DNA of 64,000 nucleotides. Source: Przewalskia tangutica. Taxonomy: Eukaryota > Streptophyta > Magnoliopsida > Solanales > Solanaceae. Location of the stretch: assembly GCA_029844215.1 (NCBI GenBank), contig CM056731.1:83348992-83412991 (forward strand), read 5' to 3'. The notes under the pieces were generated by a model. The model searched no databases, was not told the origin of the DNA, and saw only the letters and a program-made list of their open reading frames with translations. Position 1 is the first letter of the stretch. Each line of letters opens with the position of its first letter. Below are positions 1 through 10,937 of the stretch, in pieces. The position numbers were made by a program, and so were the translations under genes.

Positions 1-1489
1 GCTTTCCGCTCCTCAGTTGTACTGCCTGGCATTGTTCTCTAGGGTTCATCTCTGTGTTGCTTGGCAGTGTACCCTGTGGCCTGTTGTTCGATAGCTTTGC
101 TAGTTTACTCACTTGTGTTTCCAAGTTTCTGAGCGAAGATCTAGTTTCTGCCATGAACTGGGTCTGGGAGTTGGTGAGTGTCAACAAAGCTGCTCTCAGC
201 TCGTCTGGCTTTTCTGGTTGGGCAGGGCCACTGAATTGTTGAGAAGATGAGGCCTGAGTGAATGGCTGCTGGTTTTGATACTGGCCTCTAAACTGATTCT
301 GTTGCCCTTGCTCACCTCTCCATGAAAAATTTGGGTGATTCCTCCACCCTGGATTGTAGGTGTTTGAGTATGGATTGTTCTGGGGCCTCTGATAGTTCCC
401 TACAACTTGACACTCTGCTTGCTCGATCGTCATATTGTTAGGATCAGCTGAAGGACATCTATCGAATGTATGTGGACCACCACACATTTCACAACTCTTT
501 GGCATTTGCACTGCATTTACAGATACTGTATTTTGTTGCAGCTGCTTGGTCAAAAGGGCAACTTGGGCATTTAGGGCAGTGATGGCATCTATCTCATGAA
601 CTCCCACTGTTCTTCTGCCACTCACTTGTCTATCTTCTGTGACATGGTTATTGGTGGCCATGTCTTCCAATAAGTCGTGAGCTTCATGGGTTGTTTTCCT
701 CATAAAGGTTCCACCTGCTGCTGCATCAATAATTGTTCTGGTCGTTCCGCTAAGCCCATTATAGAAGATGTGGACCAAATTCCACAACTCAATACTGTGG
801 TGTGGACACTTCCTCTGTAAGTCCTTGAATCTCTCCCAAGCTTCGTATAATGATTCCCCATCGGCTTGATAGAAATTATTCAACTCCCCTCTCAACTTCG
901 CTGCTTTGCATGGTGGGAAGAATTTTGCCAAAAATTTCTGTGCCAGCTCTTGCCATGTAAATATCGAATCTGCTGGCAAAGAATTCAACCACACTTTCGC
1001 TCTATCCCTGAGTGAGAAGGGAAAGAGCCTCAATCTGACGGCGTCATCAGTAACGCCATTATATCTGAATGTTGCACATAGCTCCAAGAAATTAGCTATG
1101 TGCATGTGAGGATCCTCCGACGACAATCCTCCAAACTGCACCGTGTTCTGCACCATACTTAGAATCGCCGGTTTGATCTCAAAATTATTTGCTCCTATTG
1201 TTGGGAGCCTAATACAAGTTTGTGCTCCGTTCACCCTCGGCAGCACGTAGTCTCCCAAGCTTCTTTCCGCTTGGACCTAAACTCTCTCCTCTATATCCAT
1301 TGGTACTCTCCGAGACATTATTTGATTATGCTGATGATCACCTAACCCCTCATTCATCTCGTTATTGTTTTGTGCGCCTTCCATCTCAATTAAGGCTGAA
1401 ATCTGTTGGTTCCTTCTGTTCTGTTTACAAGTTTTCTCGATTTCTGGGTTGAAGGGAACAAGAGTGTCTGCTCCTCTTCTCATTCGCAT
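1..1489 (-). pseudogene. gag: Athila-type gag, partial, one in-frame stop
   Basis: This encodes the capsid/nucleocapsid polyprotein of an LTR retrotransposon, which packages element RNA into cytoplasmic particles. I place the start at the ATG on 1489-1487 (protein begins MRMRRGADTLVPFNPEIEK), a start typical of Athila gag. About 70 codons on, a TAG (1279-1277) interrupts the frame. After it the frame is open to the window edge, about 425 codons. It shows a capsid-like region (KVWLNSLP around 1000-980, FYQADGESLYEAWERFKDLQ around 880-820) and a zinc knuckle, CEMCGGPHTFDRC, near 493-455. Next come a Gln/Asn/Pro-rich stretch (NPYSNTYNPGWRNHPNFSW) and, near the edge, an acidic/Gln region. The remainder of gag and all of pol would lie to the left. 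Apart from the one stop it looks recently intact. Confidence 0.85.
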
Positions 1490-1644
1490 AAACAAAGAGC
1501 CTGAAACAGATCAAAACAAACAAACAAATCACGTCACACTGGTTTTCACAATAATAAATAATAATAAAAAATGATAAATAAAAACAAAAATAAAAACCAA
1601 AATAGAAATTAAGAATAGATAAAATTGATATTGAACTATGCCAA

Positions 1645-1662
1645 TCCCCGGCAACGGCGCCA
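1645..1662 (-). other. Primer binding site, tRNA-Asp
   Basis: The plus strand reads TCCCCGGCAACGGCGCCA, which is the 3' end of plant tRNA-Asp including CCA. On the minus strand the element's RNA would therefore pair with 18 nt of this tRNA. It lies 6 bp inside the LTR border at 1669, the normal place for the minus-strand primer. Confidence 0.9.
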
Positions 1663-1668
1663 AAAACT

Positions 1669-2902
1669 TGATGCGCGATTAATGCACACACTTTAACGCA
1701 AGTGCACGTTGTCGAGTCAAGTAATATAGTCTTTGAAGACCGAGTTATCGTCCTCAGGGATTAGTGCTCAAGTACCAACTTCTATTCTTTGTTATCTATT
1801 TGGTGACCGATATTTGAGTTGTTGATTATGACTAATAATTATAAAGACTAATTAACTATGCTGTTTACTTCAGTGATGATGGAAATAGGGCTTCCAAATC
1901 TCCTCAACTATCCGCTTATATTACTTATTAATGCAATTAATTATGGTTCTTCCTCTATTCGAGATAGCAGGTTTACTAATCCGTTTTATACTCCCGTTAA
2001 GGCTATCTAAACACTCAACCCCAGTACAACTCCTTTCTACCTTTCGGTGATAAGGATGACTCTAGAGGAGGATTAAGAACAAAAACCCTTATTAATGCTA
2101 CACAAGTAATTGATGTATTTTCATCCCCAATTCGACCTATGTCTACCCAACTACAGCATAGTTACAACCTCCCCTTTCGGATTTCGGTTAGAAATCATAT
2201 AAATAATGATAATTAATGATCAAGTAATTACCAAACAATCAAATCATCTATTGGATAAATCTCAACAATAAGAAGAACAACCATAAACATGCATTAATTC
2301 ATAAAATAAGGTTCAAGTGAATTGACATGGAAAACCCTATATTAGAATTAGTTCCTAGCCATAGACATGACAAGAACTAATTCAATATCCAACATAAAAC
2401 TGAAAATAAAGTAAAAGAAAGAAAAGAATTTACTAAAGAATGGTCTCCAATCTTGAACTCCAAGATGTGTTGTGAATTGGCAAGAAGGGAACCCTTAAAA
2501 ACTGCCTAGGGTTCTCTTTTTATAGCCTCCAAACCGACATTAAGGTTTTCCTTCAGGCCTGGCCCATAATTCGTTCAAAACCACGATTTTTCAGCGTGCG
2601 CGGCCTATAATCAGGCGCCATGGAAGTTCTGCGACTTTACGATGATTAGCGCGCGCTCGCCCTCGCTGGCTGGAGGCGCCCGTGACGACCGTGTCCGCCT
2701 CTGGTTCGCCACTTTCTCGCATTTCGAGCTCTGGAACCTCCATTTTTGCCCTCTTTTCACTCATTTTCCGCCAAAGAGCCACTTTAACCAATTTGACTCA
2801 AAAGAAAGAAAATTTATCCTAAGACGACACATATTTGTACAAAAAATGGACAAAAGACTAACTAAAAACGACTCAAAAAGTGTATATAAAATACATTGAT
2901 CA
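1669..2902 (-). repeat. 5' LTR of the Athila-type element
   Basis: The 1234-bp LTR has short inverted termini (plus strand TGAT at 1669, ATCA ending at 2902). The inner border is fixed by the tRNA-Asp site 6 bp away. The outer border is inferred from the terminal repeat and from the change to LTR E sequence. Only one LTR is visible. No clear TATA box was picked out, and no coding frame is supported inside it. Confidence 0.75.
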
Positions 2903-4395
2903 ATCGTACAGTCCAAATATAAAGCAGGAGGCAAGTATGATAACCAAATTAACAGCACACTGTGCCTTATTAACAATGAGAGTAATAAGAGTAAACTTTA
3001 CATGCTTTAAAATAGGAAGCTTATGATCAATCTAGGGCCACCCGCCCGTAGTATCATTATGCAATCCTACTCCTGGGACTATTTCACCCGCATAGGTCAT
3101 GTGGACCCGCATGAGGTAATTTCCTCGCATAAGACTATTTCACCCGCAAAGGACTATTTCACCCGCATAGGCCCTACGGACCCGCAATGAGCATATACGC
3201 AATACTCGCATCGTGGGGAGAAAATCCACGGAATATGTATAATGTCTTGGGGGTTTACCCCGCAATTATACTCATAACACTAGCACTAATGGCTATCATG
3301 AACAACATGTGCAAGTTAAGTAATCTTTAACTCTCATTAGACAAAATGAATGCACCATCTTTTTAAACAATCAAGGCAATATCATGCCTTCCTTTTAAAA
3401 CAAACAAGACAATACCATGCCTTCCTTTCTAAAATAACCAAGACAATACCATGCCTTCTTTTCTAAAACAAACAAGACACTAACAAGTCTTTCATTTTAT
3501 AACACCAAGGCACTATCACACCTTGCATCACTAAGGATTAAAGTCCATTACAACAATTGTACGTCCGCCGTACATTCACTTTATAAACTAAATTTCCATT
3601 TAGAAAAGCCAAGTACTACATGTATCACTAGGAAGTAGGATTCAATACATGTATCATTTTGAAACCATCGTTTAGAAAATCAAGACACTTATCATACCAA
3701 GTATCTTTCTAAGACATGGTTTTGGCAAATCAAGGCACTAGACATCACGTATTACTTTAAAACATATTTGAAAATCAAAGTGTCGCGTATCATGTACTAT
3801 ATTAAGGACTTAATCATGGACATTCTCACATGATTTCCTTTCAACATTTTAAACCCTCTCTTGACTTTCCATAAACCTTGTTATAACAAACTTCCCATAA
3901 AGCCGTTATAACAACTTCATTTTTAGAGAACCAAAGCACTACCACCCCTTTCCTCTTAGACAAAACAAGACATTATCATGTCATGTAATATTAGGGAAAA
4001 TGAACTCAAAGTACTATGTACATCTATTCTTTATAAAAAGAATTTTTTCATGCAATGTTAGGGAAAATGAACCCCAAAATACTTTTGCTATCAAAATCAA
4101 GTTACTTACACTTTTAAACTTAAGTAACTTATAATTTTAAAACCAAGAACTTCTTCTTTCAACCTCAAGTAATTTATTCTCTTTAAATTGAGTAATTCAT
4201 ACTTTTCAAATTGAGTTACTTATTCTTTCCGAATCAAGTAATCCATACCTTTTCAAATCAAGTAATCTATACTTTTCAAATCAAGTAATCTATACTTTCC
4301 AAATCAAGTGACTTTATACTTTCAAAACCAAGTATCATGTACTTCAAAATCAATTCACTTATACTTCATATAATCAAATCACACGACTTTCAAAA

Positions 4396-4690
4396 TCAAG
4401 TCCCATAACTTGAAAATAAAGTCTCACAATCTTTTAATTAAAACAAGTCTCATAACCTTGAAAATCAAGTCTCATAACTTGAAAATAAAGCCTCACAATC
4501 TTTTAAATAAAACAAGTCTCATAACCTTGAAAATCAAGTCTCATAACTTTAAAATAAAGCCTCACAATCTTTTAAATAAAACAAGTCTCATAACCTTGAA
4601 AATCAAGTCTCATAACTTTAAAATAAAGCCTCACAATCTTTTTAAATAAAACAAATCTCATAACCTTGAAAATCAAGTCTCATAACTTTA
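4396..4690. repeat. 69-70 bp tandem repeat, about four copies
   Basis: Successive copies share the ATAACCTTGA block at 4451, 4521, 4590 and about 4661, giving a period of 69-70 bp. Each copy contains two AAGTCTCATAAC half-units. The array is part of LTR E. The LINE integrated in its last copy, so the LINE target duplication is itself repeat sequence. A 79-codon frame across the array is a by-product of the repeat. Confidence 0.85.
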
Positions 4691-4693
4691 AAG
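4677..4693. repeat. LINE target-site duplication, left copy
   Basis: GTCTCATAACTTTAAAG is present here and again at 61866-61882, directly after the LINE poly(A). Both copies are identical over 17 bp (19 if the two preceding A bases are counted, which cannot be told from the poly(A)). This length fits target-primed reverse transcription. Confidence 0.9.
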
Positions 4694-4889
4694 TTTAGGA
4701 GTTAGAGAGAAGTTTCTCTCACTAAGTGAAAACGCTCTCAACGTTTTCCTTGGTTGCTCCTTTCGGTTCGTCCATCTCTTTCTAAATTCACCATTGTTTC
4801 TTCATTAATCGAAGCTTAGTGTTCATCACACGAGAAAGACAAAGCGTTTTACTCGCTCTAGCAATGATTCCGGTGGATCCGGAGGCTCT
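4694..4889 (+). other. LINE 5' UTR
   Basis: The element starts after the target duplication with a segment rich in short pyrimidine runs (AAGTTTCTCTCACTAAG), as in many plant LINE 5' ends, which also act as an internal promoter. An ATG at 4864 opens only 9 codons before a TGA and is out of frame with ORF1. The ORF1 frame is open upstream of 4890, so a non-ATG or lost upstream start is possible. Confidence 0.65.
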
Positions 4890-5098
4890 ATGAAGTCTAA
4901 ATCCAAGAAAAAGAAAAAGAACGGCGGAAGCCCAACCATTGTTAAGGAAAACTTAATTCAGGCAATTTCGGATCCCACGGTGTTAGTGCATGTTCCGCCT
5001 GATATGCGCATTCCACTTGAACATGTGGTAGATGATATTACGCTGCAAAGGATACATGAATGGGGAAAAAGTATAGAAGTCGATAGTTTGGATAGAAG
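4890..5098 (+). pseudogene. LINE ORF1, N-terminal piece, cut by element A
   Basis: ORF1 of plant LINEs encodes an RNA-binding protein that forms the ribonucleoprotein particle with the element RNA. This piece starts with a very basic tail (MKSKSKKKKKNGG) and continues about 70 codons to SLDRS, where element A is inserted. The last five bases (AGAAG, 5094-5098) are the duplicated target. The frame continues without shift at 46888, so the insertion hit a coding exon. The next codons after 5098 in the window come from the LTR of A and are not part of the protein. Confidence 0.85.
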
Positions 5099-5394
5099 TG
5101 TTATACCCCGTAGTTCTGGCCATGCGTATGGGAGCGTACGAAAGGGATTAAGACTTAAATTTTAGAAGGTTAGGTTGACGGATTGTTTCGGACGGGTTTT
5201 TGGTCAACTTTGAGGCGGGTTATGACCTGTTACATTGAGAGTTCCTAGGTGTTTCAAAGGCCTAGTACGTAGTTCGTTGAGTCTAGTTTCCAACGCAACC
5301 AACCGTTCGTCGATAGGACATCGGAGTAGAAAGTTATGGGAGTTACAAGTTCAGTGCGCAGTCGGACAGAAAAGTGTTTCGGTCAGGAACCACA

Positions 5395-5526
5395 GGGCCG
5401 CGGCGCCGGTTGCAGGGCCGCGGCGCCAGATGACCTGAGTATTCGCTGAAGTTGCAGCGCCGGGAAGCAGGGCCGCGGCGCCGGAAAGTTCTGGGAGTCG
5501 GCAGAGGTTTCAGCGCCGCGGCGCCG
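5395..5526. promoter_or_regulatory. GC-rich palindrome cluster in the U3 part of LTR A
   Basis: Five copies of a motif built from GGCCGCGGCGCC-like palindromes lie at about 5395, 5415, 5455, 5470 and 5512, spaced 15-42 bp, in an otherwise A/T-rich LTR. Position and repetition suggest a regulatory block upstream of the LTR transcription start. No binding factor can be named. The other LTR families here lack it. Confidence 0.5.
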
Positions 5527-6565
5527 AGGCGGGTTCTGCGAAGTTGAGTGGAAAAATATGAACTGTTTTGTTTTAAAAAAGGCCATGGGAGGGTGACAAG
5601 TGTCCCCCCCCCCCATCTGATTTTGCATGTACTACTTATTGACCAAGTCTTGAAGACTTGGTCATTCTTCAAGTTCTTCTCTCTCTCTAAAGATAAAAGC
5701 TCTCCCTTCTCTCTAGAAATTCAAGAGGAAATCAAAGCTTGAGGAAAATCTGAAAAAGTGTGGCAAGAAGGAAGCTTGTTGGCTAGCTTGTAGGAGTTAT
5801 TGTGGTGGTGTTTTTGGAAAGGAGGATAGCAAACTTGTTGGAGTAATTTGGCTAAAGCTCTAAGGTAACAATTCTTCTCTTGTAGCTAGTTTTTAGTGTT
5901 GCATGTGAAGAAGAAAGATCTTGTAGTGGTAAATATTGCCCTTAGATACATTGCATGCAATAAATATGGTTTAGATATGAAAGGGTTGGATAAGAATGAT
6001 ATGTAAGCATGTTATAGCCTAAATACTACCTTAAACTTGTTAAGTTAGTTGTTGTACATTGTGGGGCAGAATTTTACACATCCAAGTTTAGGTGTGTTAC
6101 ACCCCGTAGTTCCAGGGTATGTATGTGAGGACGTACGTACGAGATTACGACAATAATTTTGGAAAGGAAGAAAGATGTGATTTTTCGACGGAAAAGTTTC
6201 CGAATTTTGAGAAGGAAAAATGTTCGTTTAAGGGAATTGGATTCCCAGATTCGGTATTCGGACTTTTTGGAATATTTGAGAATTATGAAATTTTATTTCC
6301 GGAATTGGACACGTGGGGCCCACTTTATTTACGGATATTTTCGGAAAATGAAATATTTTGGACGAGTAGGGGGGCGACATGTGTCACCCCCATGTGGCCA
6401 TGTGGCCGAATTGATGATGGACGTGGGCACTTGGACGTTTTTGTGGGAGACAAGTGGCTTGCCACTTGTCCCATTTTTTGTGGTGGACACTTGGTTGGGA
6501 ATTACCCACACACTTGGACCCAATCTTCACCACACACTTGCCTAGATCTTGGCCATTTATTTCTC

Positions 6566-6573
6566 TATAAATA
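6566..6573 (+). promoter_or_regulatory. TATA box of solo LTR D1
   Basis: TATAAATA followed by CCCC about 470 bp into the LTR. The same TATAAATACCCC block occurs at the matching place in the B and C LTRs, so transcription probably starts about 30 bp downstream. Confidence 0.65.
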
Positions 6574-8136
6574 CCCCTTAGTTGAAGACTTATTATCATC
6601 CCACACTTAAGACTTTCCAAGGCAAAATATCCCCTCTCTTTGTAGTATTTTCGTCCCCCTCCCCCACTTGTGTAGAAATACTTCAAGTATTGTAGTATAA
6701 TCCCAAATACCTTAGCCTAGTATCTCTAGTTGTATTCCAAAGTTATTTCAATACTAGGAGCCCGGAAATACTACTTTATTCCAATAGTCGCAAAATGAAG
6801 CCCTAGAAAAATCTTCATAGCTTAGATGAAGTGTTAAGAGAAGTTGTTTAGAAACTTCTAAGGGTTGCTTGGAGCGGGTTGGAGCGTCAGGAGTTGGAGC
6901 TAAACGTTGCTCAGGATCGACTTATAAACTTGGATAATTTTGGGCTTATCGAGGTAATGATCTATGTCCCCCTATTGTAATTGGAAATTACATGTTGTAG
7001 TAATTAATAATTAAGTATAAGGTATATTGGAAGTATAATTATGAAGAATTGAACTGTATTTACATTGGACTGTATTTACACTAGACTTGTGTAGTATTAC
7101 TGCGAAGTAGAATTGTACACGTCCGGTTAGACGTGTAATCCCCTGGGAGTTGTTGGCCTGGTAGCGGGCCTGAGTAGAGGAGGAGATTTATGTGGTTACG
7201 GGGAGGTCTTTGCGAATTTTACGTAGAATATTCTACGAAGAGATCTATGAATTGATAGACGTTTTATGGCCATTATAGGTAGAAGTACTACGAGTAGCGT
7301 ATTCTACTTAAAGGGTGGAAAAGGCTAGCAAGGTTGTAGTACTTGGAGCATTTTGCTAATTGTCGATAATCGTCGCGAGGTATGTGAACCTCTTCCTATC
7401 CTTTCTAGCATGAAGTTTTGTAAACTATGTAGTACGGTAGACGTACATGTGCTAAATGAGTTTTGGTCGGTTTAAAACATAAAGTGTTATAATAGCTTTA
7501 TGGGAAGTTAGTTATAACGACTTTATGTAGGTAAAAGAATGGTTTATTGATTTTAGAAGTTAAGAGACTTGATCTTAAAAGATAAGAGACTTGACTTAAT
7601 TGAATTGATATGAATTTTGTTAAAAAGTGTGAAACCTCATTCGTGAGTAATGAGTACTTGGTTTTTAAAGAATAATGTTTCTTGATTTGAAATGAGAATA
7701 AGTATCGAGCGAACCAACTGCGGCGTTAATAAAGGAAAATGTATTGACAAATAATTAATTATATTAAAACCGAGAAACCTCCATGCATAGAAGCTAAGAT
7801 AAGACAAAATTGTATTACATTTCCTAGATCATGACTGCTTTAATAAGATTGTTATAAACAAGAATAACCTACTCACCCATAAGGCATATGTTATTCAAAT
7901 TGTTTTAAAAGAGAATTATGTTATTATAATGATTAAGACTATGAGTTATGAAACCTTTCGAAAATAAGAGACTTGAGTATTTGAAATTATGCAACTTGAA
8001 CTTTTGAAAAAGAATGTTGTTACTTGACTTTAAAAAGGAAAGTGTTTTGGTTTAAAAAGGAGGGCATAATATTGCCTTAGTTGATTTAAAAGGAAAGCCT
8101 GGTATTGTCTTAATCTGTCTTAAAAGAGCGTTTAAA

Positions 8137-8530
8137 TGTATTCCACACGATACCGAGTCCATGGGATGGACCGGGAATGTATTTCACACGATACCGAGTC
8201 CATGGGATGGACCGGGAATGTATTTCACATGATTCTATACCGAGTCCATGGGATGGACCGGGAATGTATTCCACACGATACCGAGTCCATAGGATGGACC
8301 GGGAATGTATTTCACACGATTCTATACCGAGTCCATGGAATGGACCGGGAATGTATTTCACACGATTCTATACCGAGTCCATGGGATGGACCGGGAATGT
8401 ATTCCACACGATACCGAGTCCATGGGATGGACCGGGAATGTATTCACCCGATTCTATACCGAGTCCATGAGATGGGCGGGAATGTATTCCATACGATCCG
8501 ACACCGAGTCCATGAGATGGCGAGACATGT
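8137..8530. repeat. Minisatellite of alternating 41- and 46-bp units, 9-10 copies
   Basis: Units start with TGTATT at 8137, 8178, 8219, 8265, 8306, 8352, 8398, 8439 and 8483. The longer units have five extra bases (TTCTA or similar) before the ATACCGAGTCCATGG core. The array lies inside solo LTR D1. Overlapping frames of 80-140 codons on both strands are only repeat translations. Confidence 0.92.
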
Positions 8531-10000
8531 TATACGTATCACGATTTATACCTAGGCTCGGCGGTGAGGAAGGAGTTCCACGGCGTGAGGATGACTTTGA
8601 GGCGTGAGTCACGACTTGACATATTTGCTTTTATGTTGTGAATCGTAGTTTTGTTATCATACATGTCTCTATTTTATTTTAAGCATTATGATTTGATTCT
8701 GATATTTTCGGTTTCACATACTGTACTGTCTTGACCTCCTTGAGGGCTGCGTTCATCTGCAGTAGAAGTACATCGGTTGTTGATCCTCGCTCATAGGATC
8801 ACAGTTCAGCGTATTGGGAAGCTCCGTTTCTCCGGAGGCTTATCTTTTGGGATGTTTACCTGAGTTGTAGGTTCTTGTACATTCAGGGGTATGGCGGAAC
8901 CTGTCCGTCATAGTTGTTGTTACATTCTTAGAAGTGCATGTAATCTGTTGTGGGCAAGGTTGTAAAGGATGTAGCTTCCAATTCTGTATATATACGAAGA
9001 CAACCGTTTTGGTTGCTTTATTATCATATCTCTTGTTTCATATCTGTATGTTTTATTTCCGCTGGTTTTTCTCTGATGTTGTATCACTAGGGTGCCCGGG
9101 GTAAGGCACCAGTCACGGGCCCGGGATCGGGTCGTGACAAGGTGTGTAATCCCCTTTGAAATGTTTGGATTGTTGGGCCTTAAATGTGGCGTTTGGATGT
9201 TGAATTCGGCCTTGGAAAAGGTGGCAAAGTATGTAGAAACAAAGGAAATGCTGCCCAATTTTCCAAAGAATTTAGTGACTTTGAACTTGGAATATTCTAC
9301 GTTGAAACTAGAGGTTAATGAACGTATTATGGTCATTATAGGTTGACATACTACGTGCGGTATTTTGGACTTAGCAAGTGGATTGACCGAAGAGGTATGT
9401 GGAACTTTCCTATCTCTTGAGCATGAATAACTTTACCTATATAGTACGATAGGCGTCTGAGGTTTTGATATCCTTACTTGTTTTAAGGATGGCCAAGTTT
9501 TTGTGAGTAAGGGGGATTAACTCATTTCTTTAAAAAGTACTAAGGATGTCTTGAGTTTTCAAAGTTAAGGGTCTTGATGCGTTCAAGTATATGATTCTTG
9601 TTCCTTTTTAAAAGTGTAAGTCCCTTGGGTTTTAGGAAGGTGTATTTGACTAAGGTATAACGTTAATATAATGACTTTATGGGAAGTTGATTATATTAGC
9701 TTTATGGAAGGTTAATAAAGGAAGATTTACTCTAAGTAAAATGAGTACGGATAAATGATTTGAGGTTGTGAAAGACAAATTGGTTTTAAGGCATCAATTG
9801 CCCAAAAGTTTTATGTGAAAAAGAGTCATTTTTAAAAGAGTAGAAGTATGTAGTACTTTGGGTTAAATTCCCGGATTTCTTTTATTAAGATATGTTAGTG
9901 CCTTAAGTAAACTAAAATGAGAGCGTATATGAACAAGACTAATATGAAGTTAGGGGCTTTCTTAACTTATTTATGTTATGTATGATGGCCGGTTGAGCTA

Positions 10001-10146
10001 GGGTAAGAGTATAAATGAGGGGTAAACCCCCAAGACGTTATACCACTTTCTCCAGGGTAAGAGTATAAATGAGGGGTAAACCCCAAGGCGTTATACCACC
10101 TTGGGGTAATAGTATAAATGAGGGTAAACCCCAGGCGTTATACCAC
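10001..10146. repeat. LTR A minisatellite, ~45 bp, three copies
   Basis: The unit runs from GGGTAAGAGTATAAATGAGG to GACGTTATACCACC. The same array recurs in every LTR A copy with varying number: four at 12176-12384, about two each side of the B1 insertion (14408-14504 and 33752-33856), four at 35913-36121, three at 38183-38337, four at 40390-40598 and four at 45884-46092. Confidence 0.9.
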
Positions 10147-10925
10147 CTATTAGTGGATTTGCTACCCATGATGCGAGGAATACCTCATGCGAGTCCGTAG
10201 GGCTCGTGCGAGTGAAATAGTCCCGTGCGGGTGAGTACAACCTATGCGAGAATACCTCACGCGGGTCCATGACCCGTGCGGGTGAAATAGTCCCAGGAGT
10301 AGGAGTGCTTAATGATACTGCGGGGAGGATGACCTTGCTTTGACCATGAGCTTCCTATTTTCATGCAGTATATTATATGCTTGATATTCTCATTGTTAGT
10401 AAGACACAATGTTCTGTAATCTGATTTTTATACATGTCTCCAGTTATTTTAGACTTATGAGGTATTTTCAGTATTTTCCAGTTTCACAGACTTAGTACAT
10501 ATTGTGTCGACCCCCTTCTCTTGGGCTGCGTTCATCTGCATGGTAGGGAGTAGCGGTGGTGGATCCTCGCTCTTAGGATCAACATTGCGGTGTCGAAGCT
10601 CCATTCCTCCGGAGGCTTGTTTTGTAGATGCGGTTCTTCCCGATCTATAGGTATTATGTACATTCGGGGGTATGGAGGCCATGTCATACGATTGTTATTC
10701 AGAAGTGCGTAGTCACGTTTGTGGTTTTGAAATGTAGAACAAGTTGTCTTTATTATACTTTGATTAAGTATATTTTTATGGAAAGCGACCTGCCGGCTTG
10801 CGGTGATGTTTACTTTATCTGAGCTTATGTGTTATGTATGTTCCGCTGCTATTCTCTGATGTATACCTGACGGGGTGCCCCGGTAGGGCACCAGTCGCGG
10901 CCACGGGGTCGGGTCGTGACAAAAG

Positions 10926-10937
10926 TGGTATCAGAGC
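10926..10937 (+). other. Primer binding site, initiator tRNA-Met (5' LTR A)
   Basis: TGGTATCAGAGC is the canonical 12-nt complement of plant initiator tRNA-Met. It lies 4 bp after the LTR end. Intact copies also follow LTR fragments at 39127-39138 and 41395-41406. The sites at 13147, 34635 and 36934 have lost bases at the CAG positions. Confidence 0.93.

Larger units (their letters stand above)
1..2902 (-). mobile_element. Athila-type Ty3/gypsy element, 5' part, cut by window edge
   Basis: Read on the minus strand, the order is LTR (2902-1669), primer binding site (1662-1645), an A/T-rich leader (1644-1490) and a gag frame running out of the window at position 1. The tRNA-Asp primer site and the gag with a CX2CX3HX4C knuckle are typical of the Athila/Tat branch of plant Ty3/gypsy elements. 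The element sits in the minus-strand Tekay-like LTR E. The base after its outer edge starts ATCGT, the expected 5-bp target duplication, but the partner copy lies outside the window. Confidence 0.85.
2903..4693 (-). repeat. LTR E, Tekay-like, outermost layer (left part)
   Basis: Read on the minus strand, this resembles the 3' half of the Tekay-type LTRs elsewhere in the window. It has the block that gives GCGGGTGAAATAGTCCC on the minus strand (about 3060-3180), the GCTTCCTATTTT motif (about 3015-3026), and a block with GCTTTATGGGAAG flanked by TATAAC-like arms (about 3890-3920). It is interrupted at 2903 by the Athila element and at 4693 by the LINE. The rest resumes at 61883-62490. From 3300 to 4400 it is A/T-rich and full of short degenerate repeats around CAAGTAATNNATACTTT and CAAGACANTACCATGCC. 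No gene is present. Confidence 0.75.
6095..9139 (+). mobile_element. Solo LTR D1 (Tekay-type), 3045 bp
   Basis: It begins TGTTACACCCCGTAG and ends GGGTCGTGACA, with AGGTG on both sides (6090-6094 and 9140-9144). No primer site or internal region follows, and LTR A sequence resumes at 9145, so this is a solo LTR left by LTR-LTR recombination. It has a TATA box (6566), a long A/T-rich R/U5 section, a 41/46-bp minisatellite (8137-8530) and the conserved U5 hairpins (8780-8920). A related LTR, D2, starts at 62491. Confidence 0.92.
5099..10921 (+). repeat. 5' LTR of element A (interrupted by solo LTR D1)
   Basis: It starts TGTTATACCCCG and ends GGGTCGTGACA, followed by the tRNA-Met primer site. 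Without D1 it is 5099-6094 plus 9145-10921, about 2.77 kb. The 5' part holds a GC-rich palindrome cluster. The 3' part holds a possible splice donor (AGAG/GTATGT, 9391-9400), a 45-bp minisatellite (10001-10146), a degenerate ATGCGGGTGAAATAGTCC block (10170-10300) and three short hairpins (about 10560-10700). No coding frame is supported. Confidence 0.9.

Noticed and set aside
1490..1644. Small minus-strand frame (1691-1425) as a membrane peptide gene
   Set aside because: Its hydrophobic residues come from the A/T-rich leader of the Athila element, and it overlaps the primer site and the gag start.
1645..1662. tRNA-Asp gene fragment
   Set aside because: Only the 18 nt of the tRNA 3' end are present and they sit 6 bp from an LTR border, so this is a primer binding site.
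5343..5672. Arg/Pro-rich minus-strand frames of 81-109 codons
   Set aside because: They are a by-product of the GC palindrome cluster in LTR A. High GC removes stops, and no motif or conservation is visible.
6119..6610. 163-codon plus-strand frame as a possible host gene
   Set aside because: It lies in the 5' part of solo LTR D1, across the TATA box. The related LTR D2 has a different interrupted frame there, and there is no recognisable domain.
8110..8607. Long overlapping frames on both strands (up to 139 codons) with a repeated YRVHGMDRECISHD-like pattern
   Set aside because: They are translations of the 41/46-bp minisatellite in solo LTR D1. Frames are open on both strands because the repeat lacks stops; there is no start context, and the repeat lies in a non-coding LTR.
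10001..10146. Regularly spaced repeats resembling a CRISPR array
   Set aside because: The ~45-bp units are contiguous without unique spacers, they recur inside every LTR A copy, and the genome is plant nuclear.
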